Shown here: piece after piece, positions 55,602 through 63,291 of the stretch | Position numbering within the stretch: position 1 is the stretch's first letter | Layout of the letters: each line of letters opens with the position of its first letter | Origin: Flavobacterium sp. NKUCC04_CG | Lineage (GTDB): Bacteria > Bacteroidota > Bacteroidia > Flavobacteriales > Flavobacteriaceae | Direction of reading: 5' to 3' | Assembly: GCF_019345525.1 (NCBI RefSeq) | Contig: NZ_JAHKRA010000002.1 | Coordinates: 186,001 to 250,000 of the forward strand | Length of the DNA stretch: 64,000 bases | Notes under the pieces: generated by a model | Database searches by the model: none | What the model was told of the DNA's origin: nothing | What the model saw: the letters and a program-made list of their open reading frames with translations, nothing else | Made by a program: the position numbers and the translations under genes

Positions 55602-56332
55602 ACGTATTTGTTTAAAATTGATCATAATATTATGCGTCCACTTACTCGCACCAAAACCTAATTACACCAGCTGCCGCTCGAGTCCTCTCGCGTTGCAAAT
55701 GCTCTTCAATACTACAGCTAAAATAGCTACTTAGTTTAAACTGTGCAAAGAACATATTACTCTTTCACTAAACACACCTTTTCTAAAATAGAAAAAAACT
55801 TGATAACCACAAGTAAGATATTGGACCTGCGGGGATTATAAAAAACTATTATTACGACTCATGTTATTCATCTCAATTAAAATAAAAAAAAATGTAAAAA
55901 GAAACTTTCGCGCATATCAAAACACCAAACATGATTGAGAATTCTTGTATGTACTAAAGCCCCTGCAAGCAGACTCGCGCAGTAGCGTAGTCGAGTAGTT
56001 ATGTTATTCATTCGCTAGCGGGGGAGCTAGAAAACTACTCCCGAACTCTTTAATTTATTCTCGAAATAAAATGCTATCTCAAAATATTTAGGGATTTACG
56101 GATTTCCGTATTTATAATATAGATATAGATGTTATGTTTGGCAAAAAAATAATATTGTTTCGCTATCCACAACAAATTACTTTGCTAAATATTTAATTTA
56201 CAAATGTTTCATTATTAAGATAGCGCATTATACGAAATACGGATATAGATGGAGTTTTACGAAACTACAGTGCATTTTGTTTCGTGAAAAACAATGTTAG
56301 CTGTAATATTTAACCAAGAAAACTCAATATAA
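55602..56332. other. intergenic region holding repeat R3
   Basis: 731 bases with no gene. It contains repeat copy R3 (55668-56024) and about 300 bases of AT-rich leader ahead of the TIR/channel operon, in which CGGATATAGATG-like and ATTTACGGATTTCCG sequences occur but no clear promoter. Confidence 0.5.
55668..56024 (+). repeat. dispersed accessory-region repeat, copy R3
   Basis: About 357 bases, complete at both ends: left CAGCTGCCGCTCGAGTCC and CTCTCGCGTTGCAAATGCTC, right CAGACTCGCGCAGTAGCGTA, then TTCGCTAGCGGGGG. The core carries TACAGCTAAAATAGCTACTT and ATGATTGAGAATTCTTGTAT. Confidence 0.85.
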
Positions 56333-56938
56333 ATGAAAAATGGATTATTATATCCAGCAATAAATTTCGTAATTGATATTCTTAAATATTTCAATTTAGT
56401 TGAAATTTACAAGAATATCCTCGTTTCTATATTTAATAAATCTAATACATTAACGGTCAATAGATTTGCCATTGACTCATTTATTATTTTAAAATGGATA
56501 TTTATAATTTGTATTATATATACAAAATCATCTAATTGTTTATTAACAGTATTAGTTTGGTATTTATTGTATTCTAATCTTTACACCTATTTTTATTATC
56601 ATATATGGCACAATGATACTGCCAATAATCAATTTAATACTCCAGAAAGAATTAGAAGAAGATTTATCAACCTACTAACATCAATTGGCTTTTCAAATCT
56701 GTGTTTTGCATATTTGTATCGATTACCTTATTTATCAGAATTCGAATGGAGTGAAAAAATTCCATTAACTACAAAAGCAATATGGTTTAGTTTTGCTAAC
56801 TCTTTAACAGCGAATTATGAGTTTGTTAAGCCGATAACTAAAATCGGAGTCGAACTTACTATTACACAACTTCTAATCAGTTTTATTTTTTTAACCATGA
56901 TACTTGGAAATTCTATTCCTAAAACTAATAACAACTAA
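56333..56938 (+). CDS. channel-like membrane protein (partner of TIR protein)
   Basis: 201 residues with about four hydrophobic helices (46-65, 70-92, 112-132, 178-197). The segment from about 148 to 197 (AIWFSFANSLTANYEFVKPI then TKIGVELTITQLLISFIFLT) has the spacing of a two-helix ion-channel pore: pore helix, loop, conserved P-x-T-x-x-G and inner helix. The selectivity-filter position reads TANYEF instead of TxGYGD. I therefore infer an atypical, perhaps non-selective, channel. It stops four bases before a TIR-like gene. In defence systems of the Thoeris and Pycsar types, membrane effectors open on a nucleotide signal, which suggests this is the effector. No ligand-binding domain is obvious. 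Confidence 0.65.
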   Translation: MKNGLLYPAINFVIDILKYFNLVEIYKNILVSIFNKSNTLTVNRFAIDSFIILKWIFIICIIYTKSSNCLLTVLVWYLLYSNLYTYFYYHIWHNDTANNQFNTPERIRRRFINLLTSIGFSNLCFAYLYRLPYLSEFEWSEKIPLTTKAIWFSFANSLTANYEFVKPITKIGVELTITQLLISFIFLTMILGNSIPKTNNN

Positions 56939-56942
56939 CAAA

Positions 56943-57509
56943 ATGGCATATAGAAATGGAACTTATGTAGCTTTTGCTGCGGACGGCGCAACAAATATTT
57001 TGACTTCTGATATTAAATATTATCGATTAATTCAAGCTTGGAACTTAATGAAAAACAGAGAATTTAGTTTAATCAATTCTCATGAAAAAGGTCCAAGTAT
57101 TAGAAGAGGTAGTTTAGAGGAAACAATTAAAGGAACATTAAGAGAAAGACTTAAAAATAGTAATAGATTGCTTTTACTAGTTGGTAAAACAACTAAACTT
57201 GATGATGATTTTGTTCCGTATGAAATAGAATATGCAGTAAAAACATGTAATCTTCCTGTAATTGTATGTTACGTAACTTATAGAAATAGAATTACTAATA
57301 ATTTACCTTTTGAGTTAGAAAATTTGTTACCTTCAAAACTTGCTGATTTGATAAAAGATGATTCCGTTAAAACAATACATATTCCTTTCCGAGAAAGAAT
57401 ATTAAATAGAGCTTTAAATGATTTCAAATTTGATAAGCTACCAACATATACTATTACTGGATATACTGATTCTTTTTATGACCAAATTTATGGAGGCGGA
57501 AAGATATAA
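56943..57509 (+). CDS. TIR-like (DUF1863/ThsB-like) protein
   Basis: 188 residues from ATG 56943, four bases after the upstream stop; an earlier ATG at 56904 overlaps the membrane-protein gene and is unlikely. It follows the MTH538/DUF1863 TIR-like fold: TYVAFAADGATN as strand 1 and first loop, FSLINSHEKG, RRGSLEETIKGTLRERLKNS, then RLLLLVGKTTKLDDDFVPYE continuing IEYAVKTCNLPVIVCYV. The glutamates in YEIEYA (about 93-96) are at the position of the catalytic glutamate of ThsB-type NADases. Such TIR proteins make a cyclic-ADP-ribose-type signal on phage infection. Here the partner would be the channel-like protein, making a compact two-gene defence candidate. Confidence 0.78.
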   Translation: MAYRNGTYVAFAADGATNILTSDIKYYRLIQAWNLMKNREFSLINSHEKGPSIRRGSLEETIKGTLRERLKNSNRLLLLVGKTTKLDDDFVPYEIEYAVKTCNLPVIVCYVTYRNRITNNLPFELENLLPSKLADLIKDDSVKTIHIPFRERILNRALNDFKFDKLPTYTITGYTDSFYDQIYGGGKI

Positions 57510-57533
57510 ATACTACAGCTAACATCGGTTTGG

Positions 57534-57860
57534 CCCCAGCAGCCGCGCGAGTCCTCTCGCGTTGCAAATGCTCTTTAATACTGTAGCTAAAACAGTTACT
57601 TTTAAACTACGCAAAGAGCATATCATATATTAAATATACCTTTTATAAAATAGAAAAACATATAATATACACCAATAAAATGCAGATGCCAACGGGAATA
57701 ATAAAAAATAAATTGTACTTCAATTAGTCGTTTTATTCTTATGAATTAAAATAGTAAAAATAAATCTTTCATGAATAACAAAACGTCCAACATGATTGAG
57801 AATTCTTATATTTACTATAAACCACGCGAGCGGACTCGCGAGCGAACGTAGGTTATTTGA
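57534..57860 (+). repeat. dispersed accessory-region repeat, copy R4
   Basis: About 327 bases between the TIR gene and mcrB. Left end CCCCAGCAGCCGCGCGAGTC then CTCTCGCGTTGC, core GCAGATGCCAACGGGAATAA, right hairpin ACGCGAGCGGACTCGCGAGC. The outer GCTAGCGGGG end is missing. It belongs to the second subfamily with R5-R7. Confidence 0.85.
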
Positions 57861-57884
57861 TTGATGTAATAAAAATGATAATTT

Positions 57885-59927
57885 ATGAGTCATAAAAATC
57901 CAAAAATGTGGATTATGAAAATCACACCAGGAGGTTCTGGTGATACAAAAAAGTATTTTGAAAACTTATTTGTAAAAGATGGCGGGAAAAAGATAATTGG
58001 CTACACAAAAGAAGAAGGAGATAAAATTGAAGAATTTTACAGTCTTTGGAACCGTATTAAAATTGGGGACTTAATAGTAGTTATTGAGGGTTTTAATAGA
58101 GTTTTTGGAGTAGTAGAAATAACTTCAAATCATTATGATGATGTTAATGGCGAAGGTGATTTGCAATCAGATTGGTTTTATCACAGAAGAAAAGCAGAGT
58201 TAGTAAAATACTTTAATCCACATATTGTCTCAAAATCCCATACTAATAGAAATACAATAATTGAATATTCTGGAGAAGGAGCAAGAGATATTTGCGATAT
58301 GGTTTGGGACAAGATTAAGGATGAATATTGGAAAGAAAAAGAAATTAGAAACATGCAAGATAAAATAGAATTACTTGAATATAAAAAGCAAATCATTCTT
58401 CAGGGACCTCCAGGAACAGGAAAAACAAGATTGGCGAAAATGATTGCTAATAAAATGACTAATACTTCCGAAGTTGTAAATCCAATTGAATTAATTGATG
58501 GTTTTTTGAAAAATTTTAACACTAAAAGTAAAGATGTCTTAAATACACGGACTAGGCATGAAGAACTTTTAAATGATTTTCAATCGAAATTTTCAATCGA
58601 AAGTCTCAAAGACATATCAAAAGAAAATTATTGTATAGGTACAGGATCAAACGATAGTTTTTGTTGGTGGATTGAAAGGGGATTGATTTCTTTAGGCTAC
58701 TATTTTCCTGGAAGTGCTAGGTCTTATCTTATTTATTGGAGTAAAATAAAAAATGAATACAGTAAACATGGATTAGCCGCACAGATTGAAAATGATGATG
58801 AAGCTACTAAAAGGATAGGCTTACTAATTTCCGATTTACTTGAAGATAAAAACATCAAATTAGCAACTACTTTCTTAGGAACAAGCTTTCTACTAAAAAT
58901 TCTGCATAGCTATTATCCAGAAAAATATTTCCCTGTTAATAGCATCCCTTGTCTTGAAAATATATTAAAATTATTCGGAGAAAATCATTCGCTATTGAAT
59001 GGTTTTGAGAAAAATTTAAAAGTACAAGAATTATTTACAGAAAGAAAAAAAGCATTAGGTTCAGATGTTACAAGTATCGAATTTATGCAATTCTTATTTG
59101 GAAACTTTGATTTGAAAGGCAAAATTGAAATAAAAACCAATCAAATAATTTCAAGAGGCGAGTACAAAATAATCCAATTTCATCCATCATTTAGCTACGA
59201 AGATTTTGTGAGAGGAATATCTGCCAAAACAAACTCAGATAATAAGGTATTCTATAAAGTGGAAGATAGAATTTTGATGGAATTTGCAAAAGAAGCTTTG
59301 AATAATTCCAAGAGCAAATATGTATTAATTCTTGATGAAATTAATAGAGCCAACTTACCCTCAGTATTAGGGGAGTTAATTTATGCTCTAGAATATAGAT
59401 TTAAACATGGGCTCGAAAATAATAGTGATAATGAAGTAGAAAGTTTATATGATATTTCAGATGACGAAAACGAATCAAACAGAATACTAAAATTACCAGA
59501 CAACTTATACATTATTGGAACTATGAATACTTCTGACAGAAATGTAGGCCATATAGATTATGCAATAAGAAGGCGTTTTGCTTTTGTGGATGTGTTGCCA
59601 AACCCTGCACCTATCCGAGAAGCGGGAATAGAAAAGTTTAAAAGCGTTTGTAATTTGTTTATAGAAGATTATGACACTGTAGTTTGGAATAATCCAAAAT
59701 TCAAAACATCAAAACATTTATCTAATGAATTTAAGCCCGAAGATGTTATGATTGGACATAGCTATTTCATTACGAATGAAAAAGACGAAGAAGGCAAACC
59801 TTTAGATGAAATAAAACAAATAGAATTGAAATTGAAATATGAAATTGTTCCAATTCTAAAAGAATATGTAAAAGATGGCATCTTAAAGCAATCAAAAGAG
59901 ATAGAAACATTGATAAGTAGCTTGTAA
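57885..59927 (+). CDS. mcrB: McrB-type AAA+ GTPase/ATPase with N-terminal EVE-like domain
   Basis: 680 residues. Residues 8-115 (MWIMKITPGG, IGDLIVVIEGFNRVFGVVEI) look like an EVE/PUA-type domain that can read modified bases. The AAA+ core has Walker A GPPGTGKT (174-181), HPSFSYEDFVRGI (433-445) as in McrB, Walker B LILDEINRA (481-489), the McrB signature MNTSDR (547-552) and RRRFAF. An insert of about 210 residues (200-410, with SNDSFCWWIERGLISLGYYF) separates Walker A from the rest, resembling a module usually found N-terminal to McrB-like ATPases. With McrC it should form a motor-nuclease restricting DNA with modified bases. The stop TAA shares one base with the mcrC ATG. Confidence 0.9.
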   Translation: MSHKNPKMWIMKITPGGSGDTKKYFENLFVKDGGKKIIGYTKEEGDKIEEFYSLWNRIKIGDLIVVIEGFNRVFGVVEITSNHYDDVNGEGDLQSDWFYHRRKAELVKYFNPHIVSKSHTNRNTIIEYSGEGARDICDMVWDKIKDEYWKEKEIRNMQDKIELLEYKKQIILQGPPGTGKTRLAKMIANKMTNTSEVVNPIELIDGFLKNFNTKSKDVLNTRTRHEELLNDFQSKFSIESLKDISKENYCIGTGSNDSFCWWIERGLISLGYYFPGSARSYLIYWSKIKNEYSKHGLAAQIENDDEATKRIGLLISDLLEDKNIKLATTFLGTSFLLKILHSYYPEKYFPVNSIPCLENILKLFGENHSLLNGFEKNLKVQELFTERKKALGSDVTSIEFMQFLFGNFDLKGKIEIKTNQIISRGEYKIIQFHPSFSYEDFVRGISAKTNSDNKVFYKVEDRILMEFAKEALNNSKSKYVLILDEINRANLPSVLGELIYALEYRFKHGLENNSDNEVESLYDISDDENESNRILKLPDNLYIIGTMNTSDRNVGHIDYAIRRRFAFVDVLPNPAPIREAGIEKFKSVCNLFIEDYDTVVWNNPKFKTSKHLSNEFKPEDVMIGHSYFITNEKDEEGKPLDEIKQIELKLKYEIVPILKEYVKDGILKQSKEIETLISSL

Positions 59928-61225
59928 TGATTATAATTAAAGAACAATATGGTTATAAAAACCCGAAATCAATAGAGTATGATTTATCGGCTTATACGAC
60001 TATTGAACCTCATAAAAAATTATTCAAACAGAAAAAAAGCAATGGTTTTTGCTATGAAGTAACAAAAAATGAAAAAGAATTAAATATTGAAGCTTCTTAT
60101 TTTGTAGGCGTAGATTGGTTTATTGAGAATAAATTACCAATCTATATTCAACCCAAATTAAACAAAGACAAATCAGAAGTCAACTATGTCAGAATGCTTT
60201 TTGACGCATTGCAAGAACCTGAAAACTTCAATCATTTAGATTATTTGTGTGAAATCAATTTTGACAAACCTAGTATTAAAATTGACCAAACTCAAGATTT
60301 ATTATCTCCACTTTTAGTGATTCAATACCTGCAATTATTGAAAAGAATAGTTCAAAAAGGATTAAAGAAATCATATTATCCAGTGGTTAAAAATCTAAAC
60401 GTCAGAGTTAAAGGTAAAATATTAGTTAATGCCACAATCAAAAACAATCATACTAAAAGCAAAATGCTTTACAGTTATTGTAAGTATGATGAATTTGGCG
60501 TTAACACAATAGAAAACAAAGTTTTAAAGAAAGCATTACTGTTTTCTCAAAAAGCAATTCAAAACATAAATGGAATTAATCCGGAACAATTACAAGGTTT
60601 ATTCAATTATATCCAACCCGCTTTTCATTCAGTATACGATGAAGTAGAGATTGAAGAATTAAAAACAATAAAACCAAATCCTTTATACAAAGAATATAAA
60701 CAAGCTTTAAAATTAGCGAAATTTATATTAAAACGATATGGTTATACGATTTCGACACTACATCCAGTTGAAATTGAAACACCTCCATTTTGGATTGACA
60801 TGAGTAAATTGTTTGAGTTGTATGTATTTGCTAAATTAAAAGAACTGTTTCCATTAAACGGTGAAGTGGAATACCATATAAAAACAAATCGGCAAGAGTT
60901 AGATTTTATAATTAATTCAAAAGATAAAAAGTATCAGATGGTTGTTGATGCTAAATACAAACCTCAATACAAAGACGGAAATATTAGTAAAGAGGATATT
61001 CGCCAAGTAAGCGGTTACGCTAGAATGAAATCTATTTACAATGAGTTAGAAATGGAAGATAAATATAATGAAGTAATTGATTGTCTAATAATATATTCCG
61101 ATCAAAAATCAAAAAGAAAAGATTTTGTAAAGGATAATTTTGAATATGTTCCAGAATACAATTATGTAAAGTTTTTTAAAATAGGAATTGAATTGCCAAT
61201 AGTAAAAACCACAGAAAACATATAG
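59927..61225 (+). CDS. mcrC: McrC-type nuclease subunit
   Basis: 432 residues. The N-terminal half has FVGVDWFIENKLPIYIQPKL and DLLSPLLVIQYLQLLKRIVQ, followed by NLNVRVKGKILVNATIKNNH and NTIENKVLKKAL, the McrC-family core. The C-terminal PD-(D/E)xK nuclease is clear: ELDFII at 324-329 and DAKYK at 341-345, with Glu297 in SKLFELYV likely the first acidic ligand. The gene starts on the last base of mcrB, so the two subunits are translationally coupled. Both catalytic motifs look intact. It is followed directly by repeat R5. Confidence 0.92.
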   Translation: MIIIKEQYGYKNPKSIEYDLSAYTTIEPHKKLFKQKKSNGFCYEVTKNEKELNIEASYFVGVDWFIENKLPIYIQPKLNKDKSEVNYVRMLFDALQEPENFNHLDYLCEINFDKPSIKIDQTQDLLSPLLVIQYLQLLKRIVQKGLKKSYYPVVKNLNVRVKGKILVNATIKNNHTKSKMLYSYCKYDEFGVNTIENKVLKKALLFSQKAIQNINGINPEQLQGLFNYIQPAFHSVYDEVEIEELKTIKPNPLYKEYKQALKLAKFILKRYGYTISTLHPVEIETPPFWIDMSKLFELYVFAKLKELFPLNGEVEYHIKTNRQELDFIINSKDKKYQMVVDAKYKPQYKDGNISKEDIRQVSGYARMKSIYNELEMEDKYNEVIDCLIIYSDQKSKRKDFVKDNFEYVPEYNYVKFFKIGIELPIVKTTENI

Positions 61226-61236
61226 ATTATAACAGT

Positions 61237-61480
61237 CCCCCGCTGCAGTGCGAGTCCGCGCGCGCGGGGCAACTTCGATATACGGGGCGTGCGGGGATTA
61301 AAAATCATATAATATTCACATATTGTGATTGTTTTATTCGCATGAATTAAAATAATAAAAAATCGAAAAAACAAATCTTTCATGAATACCTAAATGTGCA
61401 ACGTGATTGAGAATTCTTGTACTTAATATAGACCACGCAAGCGAACTCGCGCGGTAGCATAGGATTTGCTACTGAAACAA
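61237..61480 (+). repeat. dispersed accessory-region repeat, copy R5 (internally deleted)
   Basis: Begins CCCCCGCTGCAGTGCGAGTC 12 bases after the mcrC stop, then jumps into the 3' half of the core (TTGTGATTGTTTTATTCGCA, ACGTGATTGAGAATTCTTGT) and ends CGCAAGCGAACTCGCGCGGT followed by AGCATAGG. The 5' half of the core is missing. Confidence 0.8.
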
Positions 61481-61569
61481 CTACGGCGCTAATGCTCTTC
61501 AATAATACTACTAAAACATCTACTTACTTTAAACTATATAAACAACACATCACTTCCTTACTAAGGATA

Positions 61570-61934
61570 CCCCCGCTGCCGCGCGAGTCCTCTCGCGTTG
61601 CAAATGCTCTTGAATATTACAGCTAAAACATCAACTTTACTTTAAACTGCACAAAGAGCATATCACATATTAAATATACCTTTTATAAAATAGAAAAACA
61701 TATAATATACACCAATAAAATGCAGATGCCAACGGGAATAATAAAATATAAATTCTACTCCAATGAGTCGTTTTATTCTTATCAATTAAAATAATATAAA
61801 ATCGAAAAAACAAATCTTTCAAGCATATCAAAACGTCCAACACGATTAAGAATTCTTGTTCTTAATATAGACCACGCGAGCGGACTCGCGCGGTAGCTTA
61901 GTTGATTAGTTACAATATTCGTGCGCTAGCGGGG
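61570..61934 (+). repeat. dispersed accessory-region repeat, copy R6 (most complete)
   Basis: 365 bases. The left end is CCCCCGCTGCCGCGCGAGTC, containing hairpin CGCGAG-TCCT-CTCGCG at 61582-61597. The right end has hairpin CGCGAG-CGGA-CTCGCG at 61875-61890, then CGGTAGC and finally GTGCGCTAGCGGGG. The left 23 bases and the inner right end are inverted repeats of each other, and the two hairpin loops (TCC and GGA) are complementary. Confidence 0.88.
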
Positions 61935-62200
61935 CAACTGCTCTTAAAGATTACACCTAAAACACTTACTTTAAACTACGCAAAGAACATATTAAATATT
62001 TAATATACCTTTTATAAAATAAAAAAACATTTAATATGCTCCAATAAAATGCAGATGCCAACGGGAATAATAAAATATAAATTCTACTCCATTTATTCGT
62101 TTTTATTCACCTAAATTAAGATAATAAAAAATCGAAAAAACAAATCTTTCATGAATACCTAAATGTGCAACGTGATTGAGAATTCTACTGCTTAAATTAG
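61935..62200 (+). repeat. dispersed accessory-region repeat, copy R7 (right end lost)
   Basis: Tandem to R6. It begins at ACTGCTCTTAAAGATTACAC, matching the bases just inside the left hairpin, and runs through GCAGATGCCAACGGGAATAA and TGATTGAGAATTCTACTGCT, where it breaks off before the right hairpin. Confidence 0.8.
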
Positions 62201-62482
62201 TGTCCATCTCCGGCATGCATCCCTTAATGATTTTATGTCGACAATGCATACCAATCAACATACAAACTACGATTTTAGACTTTACAGAAAATAAACACAG
62301 TATGCTAGCGTGATACAAATTAGATTGACTTTTTTGCTTAAATTTATCCCATAAACCGGTTTCCATATCAATTGGTTGCTAAATTTAAAGTTTCGATTTT
62401 TAATTTGCTCAAAATTACATAGCTCCAAAACCTTGTGAATCATTTTCGAAACCAATAAACCAGAATTAAAATCGTAAAAAAC

Positions 62483-63025
62483 ATGAATATTAAAATTGAA
62501 ACCGAGCGACTATACTTAAGAGAAATGTTACCAAGCGATGAAGATGGATTATTTGAACTCGATAGCAATCCCGCCGTTCACACCTATTTAGGTAATAATC
62601 CAATAACAAAAATAGACGAAGCTGCACAATATATTGAGTTCGTACAGCAGCAATACAAAGAAAACGGCGTTGGACGTTGGGCGGTAATCGATAAAGTTAG
62701 CGGAGAATTTATAGGTTGGTCAGGAATTAAACTGATCAAAGAACCGATGAATAATCACCTTAATTTTTATGAAATAGGTTATCGATTCATAGAAAAACAT
62801 TGGGGAAAGGGATTTGCTACTGAAACAACTACAGCCTTGTTAGCATATGCTTTTGAGCACTTAAAAACAGCTAAAGTCTACGCCATCTGCCATATAGAAA
62901 ATCTAGGTTCAAAAAACGTTTTACTAAAAAGCGGTTTAAACCTGATAGAAACCTTTGATTTTGAGGGAACCGAACACAACTGGTTTGAAATAAGTAAAGA
63001 GGAATGGCTCGATAAAAAAGCTTAA
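62483..63025 (+). CDS. RimJ/RimL-like GNAT acetyltransferase
   Basis: 180 residues. It starts IETERLYLREMLPSDEDGLF, the usual N terminus of the acetyltransf_3 group, and has EIGYRFIEKHWGKGFATETT as the acetyl-CoA pyrophosphate loop (WGKGFATE corresponds to Q/RxxGxG/A), then NLGSKNVLLKSGLNLIETFD. It acetylates an amine, either a ribosomal-protein N terminus or a small molecule; the substrate cannot be told. It marks the right edge of the repeat-bearing accessory region. Confidence 0.92.
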   Translation: MNIKIETERLYLREMLPSDEDGLFELDSNPAVHTYLGNNPITKIDEAAQYIEFVQQQYKENGVGRWAVIDKVSGEFIGWSGIKLIKEPMNNHLNFYEIGYRFIEKHWGKGFATETTTALLAYAFEHLKTAKVYAICHIENLGSKNVLLKSGLNLIETFDFEGTEHNWFEISKEEWLDKKA

Positions 63026-63072
63026 TTCGGTTTTATACAAAAAAGCAATTCCTTACTTTTGAGCCCAACTAA

Positions 63073-63291
63073 AAGGGTATAAAATTAGCTTTATATGATT
63101 TCGAGAACCTGAACCTAGCGGTTTCCATTGATCAAACACTTGGAGAAATTAATACAAAACTTGTAAGTAACCTACAAACCGACAATTTGTACATACAACT
63201 TCATAAAAGCATTGTATGCCCTTTAGTCATCGAACAAGTAGATTTTTTAAAACAACTAACTGCTGTATTTGAGCATCAAAGATATATAGAA
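63073..63291 (+). pseudogene. in-frame remnant upstream of the alpha/beta hydrolase
   Basis: 73 codons are open in the same frame as, and continuous with, the downstream hydrolase, with no ATG or GTG. The translation DFENLNLAVSIDQTLGEINT, then QTDNLYIQLHKSIVCPLVIE and QVDFLKQLTAVFEHQRY, looks like the C-terminal part of a real protein. It is probably the end of a decayed gene rather than an extension of the hydrolase, which has its own signal peptide. Confidence 0.4.

Larger units (their letters stand above)
61226..62482. other. repeat-filled intergenic region after mcrBC
   Basis: 1257 bases with no supportable gene, occupied almost entirely by repeat copies R5, a short R6a fragment (61490-61568), R6 and R7. 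The last 280 bases (62200-62480) are AT-rich spacer before the GNAT gene. Confidence 0.7.

Noticed and set aside
56904-56942. Earlier ATG start for the TIR gene
   Set aside because: It overlaps the upstream gene by 35 bases, and the added residues do not fit the family. ATG 56943, four bases after the stop, is the better start.
61237-62200. CRISPR array or integron cassette array
   Set aside because: The repeats are 240-365 bases long, not short direct repeats, and no integron integrase or known attC consensus is visible. The cassette idea is kept only as a hypothesis in the findings.
62103-62366. 87-codon minus-strand ORF
   Set aside because: It starts in spacer DNA and runs into repeat R7; composition is not protein-like and no homology is recognised.
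34000-62500. Prophage or complete insertion sequence
   Set aside because: No integrase, transposase, capsid, terminase or portal gene can be recognised anywhere in the region.
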